DNA of 64,000 bases. Origin: Solirubrobacterales bacterium (lineage in GTDB: Bacteria > Actinomycetota > Thermoleophilia > Solirubrobacterales > 70-9). The notes below the pieces were generated by a model. That model saw nothing but the letters and a program-made list of their open reading frames with translations, was not told the DNA's origin and ran no database searches. Below, piece after piece: positions 43,434 through 51,458 of this stretch. Each line of letters opens with the position of its first letter. Positions within the stretch are counted from its first letter, which is position 1. The DNA lies in NCBI GenBank assembly GCA_016712175.1, contig JADJRQ010000001.1, positions 930,001-994,000 on the forward strand, given 5' to 3'. The translations under genes and the position numbers were made by a program.

Positions 43434-44261
43434 GTGGACCTTCTTCAGAGCATCATTCTCGGCTTCCTCCAGGGGTTGACCGAGTTCCTGCCGATCTCCT
43501 CGAGTGGGCATTTGCTGATCTTTCCGGCCATGTTCGGCTGGGACGATCCCGGTGCGGCCTTCACCGCGGTGATCCAGCTCGGCACTGAAGCTGCCGTGCT
43601 CATCTACTTCCGTCAGGACCTCTGGAATATCTCCACGACCTGGCTGCGCTCGCTGCGGGACCCTTCGCTCAGGGACGATCCGAACGCCCGCATGGGCTGG
43701 TACCTGGTCGCCGCGACCATCCCGATCGCAATCCTTGGCCTCGCGTTCTCCGATCAGATCGAAACCGCTGCCCGCAATCTCTGGCTGGTCGGCACGACCC
43801 TGATCGTCTTTGGCATCGTGCTCGGAATCGCCGACAACATCGGGTCACGGAAGCGCCAAATCGAGGAGCTGTCGATGCGGGATGGCGTGCTGATCGGGTT
43901 CGCCCAGAGCCTCGCCCTGATCCCCGGAGTGTCGCGGTCGGGAGCGACTATCAGCGCGGGGCTGTTCCTCGGCCTCAACCGCGCTGCCGCGGCCCGGTTC
44001 TCGTTCCTCCTGGCCGTTCCCGCAGTCGTCATCAGTGGGTTCTACGAATTGTCCAAGATCATCAAGGGGGACGAAGCGGTCGGCGTGCCGTTCCTCAACA
44101 TCGCGGTGGCCACCCTGGTTGCGTTCGCCGTCGGCTTCGCGGTGATCCACTGGTTCCTGCGTTACCTCTCGAACAACTCGTTCGCGATCTTCGTCGGCTA
44201 CCGATTGATCCTCGGGACCGGCACACTCATCCTCGTAGCCGCCGGCCTGATCTCGACCTAG
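43434..44261 (+). CDS. uppP: undecaprenyl-diphosphatase UppP
   Basis: 275 residues, about eight membrane helices, GTG start. GFLQGLTEFLPISSSGHLLI holds the (E/Q)xxxE-type and PGSR-related first motif; PGVSRSGATISAGLFLGL is the second catalytic motif. It recycles the lipid carrier for peptidoglycan and also gives bacitracin tolerance. The stop TAG is the first base pair region of a terminator stem. Confidence 0.95.
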   Translation: MDLLQSIILGFLQGLTEFLPISSSGHLLIFPAMFGWDDPGAAFTAVIQLGTEAAVLIYFRQDLWNISTTWLRSLRDPSLRDDPNARMGWYLVAATIPIAILGLAFSDQIETAARNLWLVGTTLIVFGIVLGIADNIGSRKRQIEELSMRDGVLIGFAQSLALIPGVSRSGATISAGLFLGLNRAAAARFSFLLAVPAVVISGFYELSKIIKGDEAVGVPFLNIAVATLVAFAVGFAVIHWFLRYLSNNSFAIFVGYRLILGTGTLILVAAGLIST

Positions 44262-44284
44262 CGCCCCGGTTCGGCCCGGGGCGC
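44261..44284 (+). terminator. terminator after uppP
   Basis: GCGCCCCGG (44261-44269) and CCGGGGCGC (44276-44284) form a perfect 9-bp GC stem with a 6-nt loop, beginning at the last base of the uppP stop codon. It also lies at the end of the converging minus-strand gene. Confidence 0.7.
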
Positions 44285-44285
44285 T

Positions 44286-44519
44286 TCAGTCGCCGGGGTC
44301 TTCGGCGGCCCAAGAGAAAAGCGACAGGCACAGGAAGCCCGAAATGACCGCGAGAATCAGCGTCACGGCAGCGATCACGAGGTAGTTGGCTGGAGAATCG
44401 TCATAGAAACCGACGATCACGTTGAGGACTGACATCCCGGCGGCCCCGAGACAGATTGCCCCGAATATTCCGAGGAGAAACGCGAGAACGCGGGTTGCGG
44501 CTTTCAGTTCGGCGTGCAT
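44286..44519 (-). CDS. small membrane protein, two helices
   Basis: 77 residues with two hydrophobic helices (VLAFLLGIFGAICLGAAGMS and YLVIAAVTLILAVISGFLC). No motif recognised. It is first in order from the terminator of a row of three small membrane protein genes of like direction. Confidence 0.6.
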   Translation of the reverse strand: MHAELKAATRVLAFLLGIFGAICLGAAGMSVLNVIVGFYDDSPANYLVIAAVTLILAVISGFLCLSLFSWAAEDPGD

Positions 44520-44568
44520 CGGGATCCAACCCTATCCTTCAACTCCGCGTCCCGCCGCCGGTCGTATC

Positions 44569-44994
44569 TCAGACTCTGGTCAAAAGCACGGCACGCGCGG
44601 CGAGTTTCCACGTGAGCCAGAGCGCTGTCAGTCCAGGCAGCAGATACAGAGCGGCCACCGTCCGGATCACCCAGGCAGGAGCCTGGTAGTACCAGATCCC
44701 CTGGTCGTAGTACTCGACCGGGGTCAGGGCGGCACTCACGCCAATTGTGATCATGAGAGCCGCGAACAGAAGCGACAGGACTGCCAAGGTCACCAGTATT
44801 GGCCGATCCTTGATGGGGCGACCACCAAGAAGTGACTTGACCCCGAAGAAAAGTCCCACGACCAAGGGAGCGGCCAGTGCGAAAAATATGCCGCCGATAA
44901 TCAGGAATCCCTCAGGGTCCATGAGTGCTTCGCCACCTGACTGGTCACCGCCGGACCAGACTGCCCCGGCGAACAGGACATAGGCAAAGAACAT
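44569..44994 (-). CDS. membrane protein, four helices
   Basis: 141 residues from the ATG at 44994. Helices: FFAYVLFAG, FLIIGGIFFALAAPLVVGLF, VTLAVLSLLFAALMITIGVS and ALYLLPGLTALWLTWKLAA. The frame continues upstream (STVLLAVVAAAV) without a stop but also without a usual start codon, so the first helix may be longer than shown. The function is unknown. Confidence 0.55.
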   Translation of the reverse strand: MFFAYVLFAGAVWSGGDQSGGEALMDPEGFLIIGGIFFALAAPLVVGLFFGVKSLLGGRPIKDRPILVTLAVLSLLFAALMITIGVSAALTPVEYYDQGIWYYQAPAWVIRTVAALYLLPGLTALWLTWKLAARAVLLTRV

Positions 44995-45064
44995 GACCGC
45001 GGCGGCGACTACCGCGAGAAGAACCGTGCTTGCGATGCCAAGTTCCCGTGAAGCGGCGCCCCGG

Positions 45065-45322
45065 CTAGAGTTCGCTGCCGGGCCGGTACTTCGGGTTGTT
45101 ACTGATCAGCGGCCGGCCGAGGACGAACGTGATCGCGGCAAATGGTCCGGCCAGCACGAGATAGAACAGGCCCGTGAGCACGTAGCCGAAATTGCCGAAT
45201 CCATCGCGACCGTCTACGTGAACGAACGCGGCGAAGCAATTGAAAGCTACGAAGAAGAGCGCGATCGCAATCAAGCCCGATGCGAAAGTGACAACCGCTT
45301 TGAAAATTCGCGCTGCGTTCAT
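45065..45322 (-). CDS. small membrane protein, two helices
   Basis: 85 residues from the ATG at 45322 with AGGA nine bases before. FKAVVTFASGLIAIALFFVAF and YVLTGLFYLVLAGPFAAITFVLG are membrane helices joined by a loop with HVDGRDGFG. No family recognised. Confidence 0.6.
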   Translation of the reverse strand: MNAARIFKAVVTFASGLIAIALFFVAFNCFAAFVHVDGRDGFGNFGYVLTGLFYLVLAGPFAAITFVLGRPLISNNPKYRPGSEL

Positions 45323-45383
45323 GGTCAAATCCTATTCTCAAAGGCGGAAGGCGGCGAACTTCAATAGCGGGCCCGCGGGCAGG

Positions 45384-45842
45384 TCAGGTGCCGACCTGGG
45401 TCAGACCGGTGATCAGCACTTCGGCGGCCGCCCAGATGATCAGCATGGCAACGGTCGGGATCTCGTAGAAAGCCATTGCGAAGGGGATCGGCACCAGCGT
45501 GACGATCTTTGAACTCGGTGCGATTGCGAGGTGGATCGTCCCGAGGGTAAGGACCGGGAGAAAGATGCTGACTGCGAAAGTCCCCGAGTGCGAATCGACC
45601 GCACCGACCAGGAACCCGGTGGAAACGGCAAGCGCCAGGTAGATCGCGAGGAAGGGGAGAGTGCCCAGGCGGCGTTCGGCGTAGGCACAGAAAAGCCAGA
45701 TGCCGAGCATCAACACCAGGACCTGCCAGATGTTGAGGTGGGGGATGTCACCGGCCAGAAACAGGCCGAAGTTGATGACGATCAGCGCCAGCGTTCCCCA
45801 GACGTGCCCCTTGATCTCCTGATTGTCACGAAGCGGGATCAA
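45384..45842 (-). CDS. rhomboid-like membrane protein without catalytic serine motif
   Basis: 152 residues. The beginning MIPLRDN and the layout of helices follow small rhomboid proteases, including RRLGTLPFLAIYLALAVSTG (usually the ExRxG loop and next helix) and the tail IVTLVPIPFAMAFYEIPTVA. The GxSG motif that should precede this tail is absent, and the later His is not evident. It is therefore a likely pseudoprotease. ATGA overlap with the lipA stop places it last in the lipoylation operon. Confidence 0.6.
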   Translation of the reverse strand: MIPLRDNQEIKGHVWGTLALIVINFGLFLAGDIPHLNIWQVLVLMLGIWLFCAYAERRLGTLPFLAIYLALAVSTGFLVGAVDSHSGTFAVSIFLPVLTLGTIHLAIAPSSKIVTLVPIPFAMAFYEIPTVAMLIIWAAAEVLITGLTQVGT

Positions 45843-46816
45843 GCAGCTTTTCGGCCGGTGGCGGCTTCCCTGGCGCTTTCGTCGGCGTGGTACGAACTGC
45901 GCACGAGCGGCCCGGCAGCCACTGACTCGAAGCCCATTCCCCGGGCGGCTTTCTCCAGCGCCTCGAATTCTTCCGGGTGCCAGTAGCGGACAACAGGCAG
46001 GTGGTTCTCGGTCGGCCGCAGGTACTGGCCGACCGTGAGGATCTGGACGCCGTGCTCCCGCAAGATCCCGAAGGTCTCGACCATCTCGTTGAATTCCTCG
46101 CCGAGGCCGACCATCAGGCCCGATTTCGTGATCACGTCGCCGTCGCCCATCTCGCCGGCCATCTTGAGGACCCTGGCCGATCGCAGGAATTCCGAACCGC
46201 GCCTTGCTTTGGGGTAGAGCCTCGGCACGGTCTCGACGTTGTGGTTGAAGACGTCGGGGCGCTCGTAGACAACGCGGGCCAATGGCATCTCCTGTCCACG
46301 GAAGTCGGGAGTCAGGATCTCCACTTTGCAGTCCGGGGCCATTGACCGGATTGCACGGATCACGCTGACGAAAGCGCTGGCCCCCAGGTCAGGCAGGTCG
46401 TCGCGGTCGACCGAGGTGATCACCGCGTGCCTCAGGCCGAGCTTCTTGACCTGAGCAGCGACTTTCATTCCTTCGAGCGGGTCGTTGAAGGTGGGCTTCC
46501 CGGTCTGCACGTTGCAGAAGCCGCAGCGGCGGGTGCAGACGTCACCGAGGATCATGAAGGTGGCGGTGCCACGCTCCCAGCACTCGCCGATGTTCGGGCA
46601 GGCGGCCTCCTCGCAGACGGTGCTCAGGCCTTCACTGCCGATCGCCGATTTCAGCTTGCGGTAGGTCGGTCCGCCGGGCGGCGGGACCTTGAGCCAGGCA
46701 GGCTTGCGGGAGCGGAACGGGACGGATCCTTCGACGTCCACGCTGGCCCCGCCCGGATTGGCCCGGGAGCGGGTTACGTGGATGCGTTCGGCGGTGTTCG
46801 GAGGGGGGGTAGTCAT
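45839..46816 (-). CDS. lipA: lipoyl synthase LipA
   Basis: 325 residues, radical SAM enzyme. CEEAACPNIGECWERGTATF supplies the three Cys of the auxiliary cluster, CTRRCGFC the radical-SAM cluster, and the C-terminal GPLVRSSYHAD the conserved RSSYxA serine. It inserts two sulfurs into protein-bound octanoyl chains, here presumably on PdhC encoded three genes upstream. Confidence 0.97.
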   Translation of the reverse strand: MTTPPPNTAERIHVTRSRANPGGASVDVEGSVPFRSRKPAWLKVPPPGGPTYRKLKSAIGSEGLSTVCEEAACPNIGECWERGTATFMILGDVCTRRCGFCNVQTGKPTFNDPLEGMKVAAQVKKLGLRHAVITSVDRDDLPDLGASAFVSVIRAIRSMAPDCKVEILTPDFRGQEMPLARVVYERPDVFNHNVETVPRLYPKARRGSEFLRSARVLKMAGEMGDGDVITKSGLMVGLGEEFNEMVETFGILREHGVQILTVGQYLRPTENHLPVVRYWHPEEFEALEKAARGMGFESVAAGPLVRSSYHADESAREAATGRKAA

Positions 46817-46830
46817 GCCTGGGCCAAAGG

Positions 46831-47631
46831 CTACGCGGTTGCCGAAGCGGCGGTTTCGAGACCGATATCGACCGGTTCGAGCGGCACCAGGTCGAGGCCG
46901 AGCCGGTTCGCGAGGTGGGATCCGACCTCCGACCCGACCTCGCTGACCGGCGGAGCGGAACCGGTCTCGGATTCGATCGAACTCACCCGGCAGTGCTCGA
47001 TTCCGCAGGAGGTAATGCCCTCAAAAGGCTGGAGATCGCAGGAGACGTTCAGGGAAAGCCCGTGGCTTGAGATCCCGCGGCTGATCCGCAGTCCGATCGA
47101 GCCGATCTTCACGACCTTTCCGGCCGCGACCTCCCCGCCCATCGAGGCGGCGGTCGCATCGGCGGGTATCGGGGCCCCATGTGACACCCAGAGGCCGGTC
47201 AAGCCATCGATCGCGGCCGAGTCGATGTTGTAGCCGGCAAGCGCGGCTGACATCGCGGTTTCCAGGGAGGCGACGAAGCCGGCAACATCGATCCGGTCAA
47301 CCTCTCCCGGCTGATCGCCGATACCGCGGAGGTCAATCAGCGGATACATCACGAGCTGCCCCGGGGCGTGGTAGGTCACCTTGCCGCCACGCGGCGTGTC
47401 GCAGACTTCGATGCCCCGCTCGGCGAGTTCCTCAGGCCCGTACAGCAGGTCACCCGGGTCACTGCGGCGGCCGCGGGTGTAGGTCGCCGGATGTTCGAGG
47501 ATGAGCAACAGGTCGCCGGTTTGCCCACTTCTTCGTGATTCGACCAGACGCTCCTGGAGTGCCGTCATCTCGGGGTACGGGCGCAGGCCGAGGTCGACGA
47601 TGCCGATCTGCCCGTCGTTCAGCGCCGCCAA
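46831..47631 (-). CDS. lipB: lipoyl(octanoyl) transferase LipB
   Basis: About 267 residues. LLILEHPATYTRGRRSDPGD, TPRGGKVTYHAPGQLVMYPL (RGGxxTxHxPGQ) and the catalytic pair region KVVKIGSIGLRISRGISSHG followed by ITSCGIEHCRVSSI with the active Cys. It moves octanoate from acyl carrier protein to the lipoyl domain. No ATG precedes the conserved start; the TTG at 47631 gives a protein beginning LAALNDGQIGIVDLG and overlaps the upstream gene by 13 bp. Confidence 0.93.
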   Translation of the reverse strand: MAALNDGQIGIVDLGLRPYPEMTALQERLVESRRSGQTGDLLLILEHPATYTRGRRSDPGDLLYGPEELAERGIEVCDTPRGGKVTYHAPGQLVMYPLIDLRGIGDQPGEVDRIDVAGFVASLETAMSAALAGYNIDSAAIDGLTGLWVSHGAPIPADATAASMGGEVAAGKVVKIGSIGLRISRGISSHGLSLNVSCDLQPFEGITSCGIEHCRVSSIESETGSAPPVSEVGSEVGSHLANRLGLDLVPLEPVDIGLETAASATA

Positions 47632-48002
47632 AGTTTCCAGATGCGGCGCTTGTTGGTCTGCCCGACCTGTCCGACCGCTCCGCGCAGGCCGACGCAACCG
47701 ACACAGCCGATGCAGTCGACGCAGTCCGTACAGCCAACGCAGGCGATGCAGCGTCGGCAGCGGAAGCAGCCGATCGTGAAGAGGCACATGTTGATCAGGG
47801 TCGAGAAGATCGTGAAGCCGCTCATCGTGACCGCGCTACTGAATGCCGTCGCGGCGCTGGCCGCAACCGCGGCACTGAAGGCAGTTCCTGCCGACGCGGC
47901 GACTGCCGCGCTGTGGGTCGTCCGGGCCGATGCGGCGACGGCCGCGCTCTTCCGGGTCGAAGTGCTGGCGGCGACGGCCGCGCCCGGGTCGTCGATCCTC
48001 AT
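47619..48002 (-). CDS. Cys-x-x repeat protein between pdhC and lipB
   Basis: 127 residues, ATG overlapping the pdhC stop (ATGA). Residues 7-78 are six 12-residue repeats of the type SAAVAASAxTAF, gradually becoming more hydrophobic (SSAVTMSGFTIF, STLINMCLFTIG). They lead into a strict Cys-every-third-residue array: Cys 79, 82, 85, 88, 91, 94, 97, 100 and 103, with Cys73 in phase (FRCRRCIACVGCTDCVDC). The end is basic (KRRIWKLWRR). No family name is known to me. The three-residue period suggests a thin solenoid or a metal/thiol-rich rod. Its place suggests a link to lipoyl assembly (inference). Confidence 0.65.
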   Translation of the reverse strand: MRIDDPGAAVAASTSTRKSAAVAASARTTHSAAVAASAGTAFSAAVAASAATAFSSAVTMSGFTIFSTLINMCLFTIGCFRCRRCIACVGCTDCVDCIGCVGCVGLRGAVGQVGQTNKRRIWKLWRR

Positions 48003-49264
48003 GCCAGCAGCCCCGGTTCTTCGAGGTTGCTCTTGATCTCCGCCAGGAACTCTGCGCCATCGGCGCCGTAGAGGATGCGATGGTCGCAGGAGAGGCTCAC
48101 CTCCATCAGGTGGGCGGAAACGATCTTCCCGTCCCTAACCGCGGGACGCTCGGCGATCTCGCCGACCGCGAGGATGCCGGCCTGGCCGGGGTTGATCACG
48201 GCGTCGAAGCCACGCACACCAAACATACCGAGGTTGGAAATCGAGAAGGTTCCACCAGCCAGTTCTGGTGGGGTGATCTCGCCGGAACGAACTCTCTCGG
48301 CGAGCCGCCGGGACTCGGACGCGATCTCACGCAGGTCTTTGTGGTCGGCATCGCCGATCGTCGGCACCACCAGTGAATCGTTCGCAGCAACGGCAAATCC
48401 GACGTTGATTCTCGAAAACAGCTCGACCTGGCCATTACGGTAATTGCCGTTGGCGCGGGGGTGATTGCGAAGAGCGAGCGCGGTCGCCTTCACGACCATG
48501 TCGTTAAAGGACGGAACGGCCTCGCCTTCTTCGGCGGCCTCCTTGAAGGCGGTCCTCACCTCGACCGCTCGGGACATGTCGATCTCGGTCCGAAGGTAGA
48601 AGTGCGGAGCCGTCGCCTTCGATTCCGACATGCGGCGGGAGATCAACTGCTGAAGGCGGGTCAGCTCGACCGTTTCAACGCCGCCCTTCTTGGCCTCGGT
48701 TGACTTCGATCCCGTACCGGGTGCTCTCGTTTCGGCGACAGGAGCGGATCTCGGTCTGGATTTCGTGGCGGCTTCGGTCACGTCGGCCTTGACGATACGA
48801 CCATTCGGCCCGGAACCCGCAACCGACCCGAGATCAATGCCTTTGTCCTCGGCGACCCGCTTGGCCAGGGGAGAAGCCATGATCCGGTGATCACGATCAG
48901 CCGCGAGTTCGTCGACGGCCAAGTCCGAGTGGGTATCGGCTAGGGCGTCCCGCCCGGAATCGTCGTCCCGGAGAGGACGGGATGCCCCATTCGAGGACTC
49001 TTCCGGGCTCGATCCTTCAACCGTGCCTTCCATCGAAGCGTCACCAACGGTCGCAATCGTCTCGCCAATCGGCCGGGTCTCATCCTCGGCAACCAGGATC
49101 TTCAGCACGCCTTCGGAGTCGGACTCATAGACCATGCTCGCTTTGTCGGTCTCGATCTCGACCAGCTCGTCGCCGACCGCGACGGAGTCGCCGTCCTGCT
49201 TCAGCCAGGCGAGGATCGTGCCTTCTTCCATCGAGTCGGTCAACCGCGGCATCACGATGTCCAT
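47999..49264 (-). CDS. pdhC: dihydrolipoamide acetyltransferase, pyruvate dehydrogenase E2
   Basis: 421 residues. One lipoyl domain (lipoyl Lys in EIETDKASMVYES, residue about 42), an acidic linker, the E3-binding domain (MASPLAKRVAEDKGIDLGSVAGSGPNGRIVKADV) and the catalytic core ending LSCDHRILYGADGAEFL with the DHRxxxG motif. The neighbouring E1 alpha/beta pair indicates a 2-oxo acid dehydrogenase complex, most likely pyruvate or branched-chain. It overlaps pdhB upstream and the Cys-rich gene downstream. Confidence 0.93.
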   Translation of the reverse strand: MDIVMPRLTDSMEEGTILAWLKQDGDSVAVGDELVEIETDKASMVYESDSEGVLKILVAEDETRPIGETIATVGDASMEGTVEGSSPEESSNGASRPLRDDDSGRDALADTHSDLAVDELAADRDHRIMASPLAKRVAEDKGIDLGSVAGSGPNGRIVKADVTEAATKSRPRSAPVAETRAPGTGSKSTEAKKGGVETVELTRLQQLISRRMSESKATAPHFYLRTEIDMSRAVEVRTAFKEAAEEGEAVPSFNDMVVKATALALRNHPRANGNYRNGQVELFSRINVGFAVAANDSLVVPTIGDADHKDLREIASESRRLAERVRSGEITPPELAGGTFSISNLGMFGVRGFDAVINPGQAGILAVGEIAERPAVRDGKIVSAHLMEVSLSCDHRILYGADGAEFLAEIKSNLEEPGLLA

Positions 49265-50304
49265 CAGCGGGATCCTTCGGTGGCGGCCAGGACGGCCTGG
49301 ATCACGTTCTCTTCGTGCGGCATCGCCGCCTGTTCCATCCGGCGGGAGTACGGCATGTGGACGTCGGCTCCGGTCACCCGCTGGACCGGTGCGTCGAGAT
49401 AGTCAAAGGCCTGTTCGGTGATCAGGGTCGAAAGGTTGGCGCCGACGCCGCCGTGCGGCCAGCCCTCTTCGACGATTACCGCCCGGTTCGTCTTCTTCAC
49501 CGACTCGAGGATCGTGTCCAGGTCGAGCGGACGCAGGGTGCGCGGGTCGATCACTTCAGCCTCGATCCCGTGTTTCCCGGAGAGTTCCTCCGCCGCCTTC
49601 GCGGCGACGTGCGCCATCTTGAGGATGCCGACGATCGTCACGTCGCTTCCCTCCCGGCGGATCGCCGCCTCGCCGAACCGCTGGATTCGGTCACCTTCCG
49701 GGACCTCGCCCTTGAGCCCGTAGAGGCTTTCGTGCTCGATGAAGATCACCGGGTTGTCGTCGCGGATCGCCGCCTTGAGCAACGCTTTGCCATCGGCCGG
49801 GGTGGTCGGGCAGGCGACCAGCAGACCGGGGATCTGAAGGTAGAGCGCTTCGAAGCTGTGGGAGTGGGTCGGACCGAGCTGGTGGCCGCCACCGCCCGGC
49901 ATGCGGATCACCATCGGCACCCGCACGTTGCCGTTGAACATGTACGGGATCGCCGCTGCATGGTTGACGATCTGGTCAAGGGCGAGAAGCGAGAAGTTCA
50001 CGGTCATCAGCTCGACCACCGGCCGCAGCCCGGCCATCGCTGCGCCCACTCCGGCTCCGACGAAGGTGTTCTCCGAGATCGGCGTATCGCGGACCCGCCG
50101 CTCACCGAATCTGTCGAGCAGGCCCTCACTAACTTTGAATGCACCCTGGAACACACCGACGTCTTCGCCCATCAGGAAGACGTCTTCGTCCCGTTCCATT
50201 TCTTCGGCCAGAGCGTCACGGAGCGCTTCACGCATCCGCAGCACCGGAACCTCCACTTTGGTGTCGGGTGCTTCCGGGGTCGCTTCGGTTTCAGCGGGAG
50301 TCAA
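49264..50304 (-). CDS. pdhB: 2-oxo acid dehydrogenase E1 beta subunit
   Basis: About 346 residues. MREALRDALAEEMERDEDVFLMGEDVG, FVGAGVGAAMAGLRPVVELM, AIPYMFNGNVRVPMVIRMPG, FIEHESLYGLKGEVP and VIVEEGWPHGGVGANLSTLI are standard E1-beta motifs. The start at 50304 is TTG, overlapping as TTGA a stop in the frame that follows pdhA; GTG or ATG codons 13-20 codons on are other options. With PdhA it binds thiamine diphosphate and decarboxylates the 2-oxo acid. Confidence 0.92.
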   Translation of the reverse strand: MTPAETEATPEAPDTKVEVPVLRMREALRDALAEEMERDEDVFLMGEDVGVFQGAFKVSEGLLDRFGERRVRDTPISENTFVGAGVGAAMAGLRPVVELMTVNFSLLALDQIVNHAAAIPYMFNGNVRVPMVIRMPGGGGHQLGPTHSHSFEALYLQIPGLLVACPTTPADGKALLKAAIRDDNPVIFIEHESLYGLKGEVPEGDRIQRFGEAAIRREGSDVTIVGILKMAHVAAKAAEELSGKHGIEAEVIDPRTLRPLDLDTILESVKKTNRAVIVEEGWPHGGVGANLSTLITEQAFDYLDAPVQRVTGADVHMPYSRRMEQAAMPHEENVIQAVLAATEGSR

Positions 50305-50423
50305 TTTCGTACCCCCGGCCTCGATCGCTCTTCGTCCGGCTCGATGTGTTCGGCGCCCGACTCGGCGAGCTCTTTAGCCAGGTCCGGCGCATCTTCGCCG
50401 TACTCACCGCGGTGCGGCTCGGG

Positions 50424-51421
50424 CTAACGTTCGTCGACGGCGTACCAGCCCATCGTCTCGCCGACAACATAGAGCTCGTCGTAGAGTGTCCGAGCGCGGG
50501 CTCCGGTGACTGGTCGGCAAACTCGACCGCCTTCTTTACGGTCTCGTCAGCCTCTTCCCGGATCTGCGAGACATCGCCTTCGTCGAGTACCTCGCCACAT
50601 TCTCGAATGAAAGCTTCGATCGGGTCCTTCTCCAGCCACTCCTCGACCTCTTTCTTGTCGCGGTAAATCTCGGGGTCGGCTGCGGAATGGCCACGGTAGC
50701 GGTAGGTGGAGGCTTCGACCAGGGTCGGCCTGCCTTCATCGCGCGCAATCTCGATGTGGGCGGCGACCCGATCGCGCACGGCGAGCACATCCATGCCGTC
50801 GATCCGCTCGCCCTTGATGCCGTAACCCTCGGCCTTCTTCGAGAGGTCAGTCACCGCAGAGTGCCGGTCGATCGACGTGCCCATTCCGTAGAAGTTGTTC
50901 TCGACCAGGAAGACGACCGGCAGGCTCCAGAGTGCGGCCAGATTCATCGTCTCGCCGAAGTTGCCCGTGTTCGAAGCCCCGTCGCCGAACATGCAGACCG
51001 TGACTGAATCTTCCTCCCGGTACTGCGATGCGAGGGCGAACCCGGCGGCCAGCGGCAGGTTGCCTCCAACGATTCCGTAGCCGCCCATGAACCGGCGTTC
51101 ACCGTCGAAGATGTGCATCGAACCGCCACGGCCACCGCTGGTGCCATCCACCTTTCCGAAGAGCTCGGCCATGACCGACTTGGCCGGGGTCCCGCGACTG
51201 ATCGCGTGGCCGTGGGTGCGGTAGGTCCCGACCAGGTAGTCGTCGTCCCGCATGACGGAGGTCGTGCCGACGATGGTTGCCTCTTCGCCGATCGCCAGAT
51301 GAAGGAAGCCACCCGCCTTGGCCCGCTGGTACTGGCGCCCGGCTTCCTCTTCGAAGCGCCGGATGAGGCACATCCGGCTGAGCAGGTCCACACAGGTTTC
51401 ACGGTCCGGCAACTTGGCCAT
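50424..51421 (-). CDS. pdhA: 2-oxo acid dehydrogenase E1 alpha subunit, C-terminal frameshift
   Basis: About 330 residues. GRQYQRAKAGGFLHLAIGEE, RTHGHAISRG, GGRGGSMHIFD, the thiamine diphosphate motif MFGDGASNTGNFGETMNLAALW, and YRYRGHSAADPEIYR. After FADQSPEPAL the frame breaks near 50485-50493; the matching frame gives LYDELYVVGETMGWYAVDER and a TAG at 50424-50426. The same frame past that TAG stays protein-like (PEPHRGEYGEDAPDLAKELA) to a TGA that overlaps the pdhB TTG. The C-terminus is thus hit by one indel and possibly one false stop. The uncorrected frame ends at 50291. Confidence 0.88.
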
Positions 51422-51458
51422 GCTTTCACCCTAGCGCCCTCGCGCTTTCGGCTTTTCG

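Noticed and set aside
48982..50427. 481-codon plus-strand frame opposite pdhB and pdhC
   Set aside because: Antisense shadow; the minus strand carries complete E1-beta and E2 sequences.
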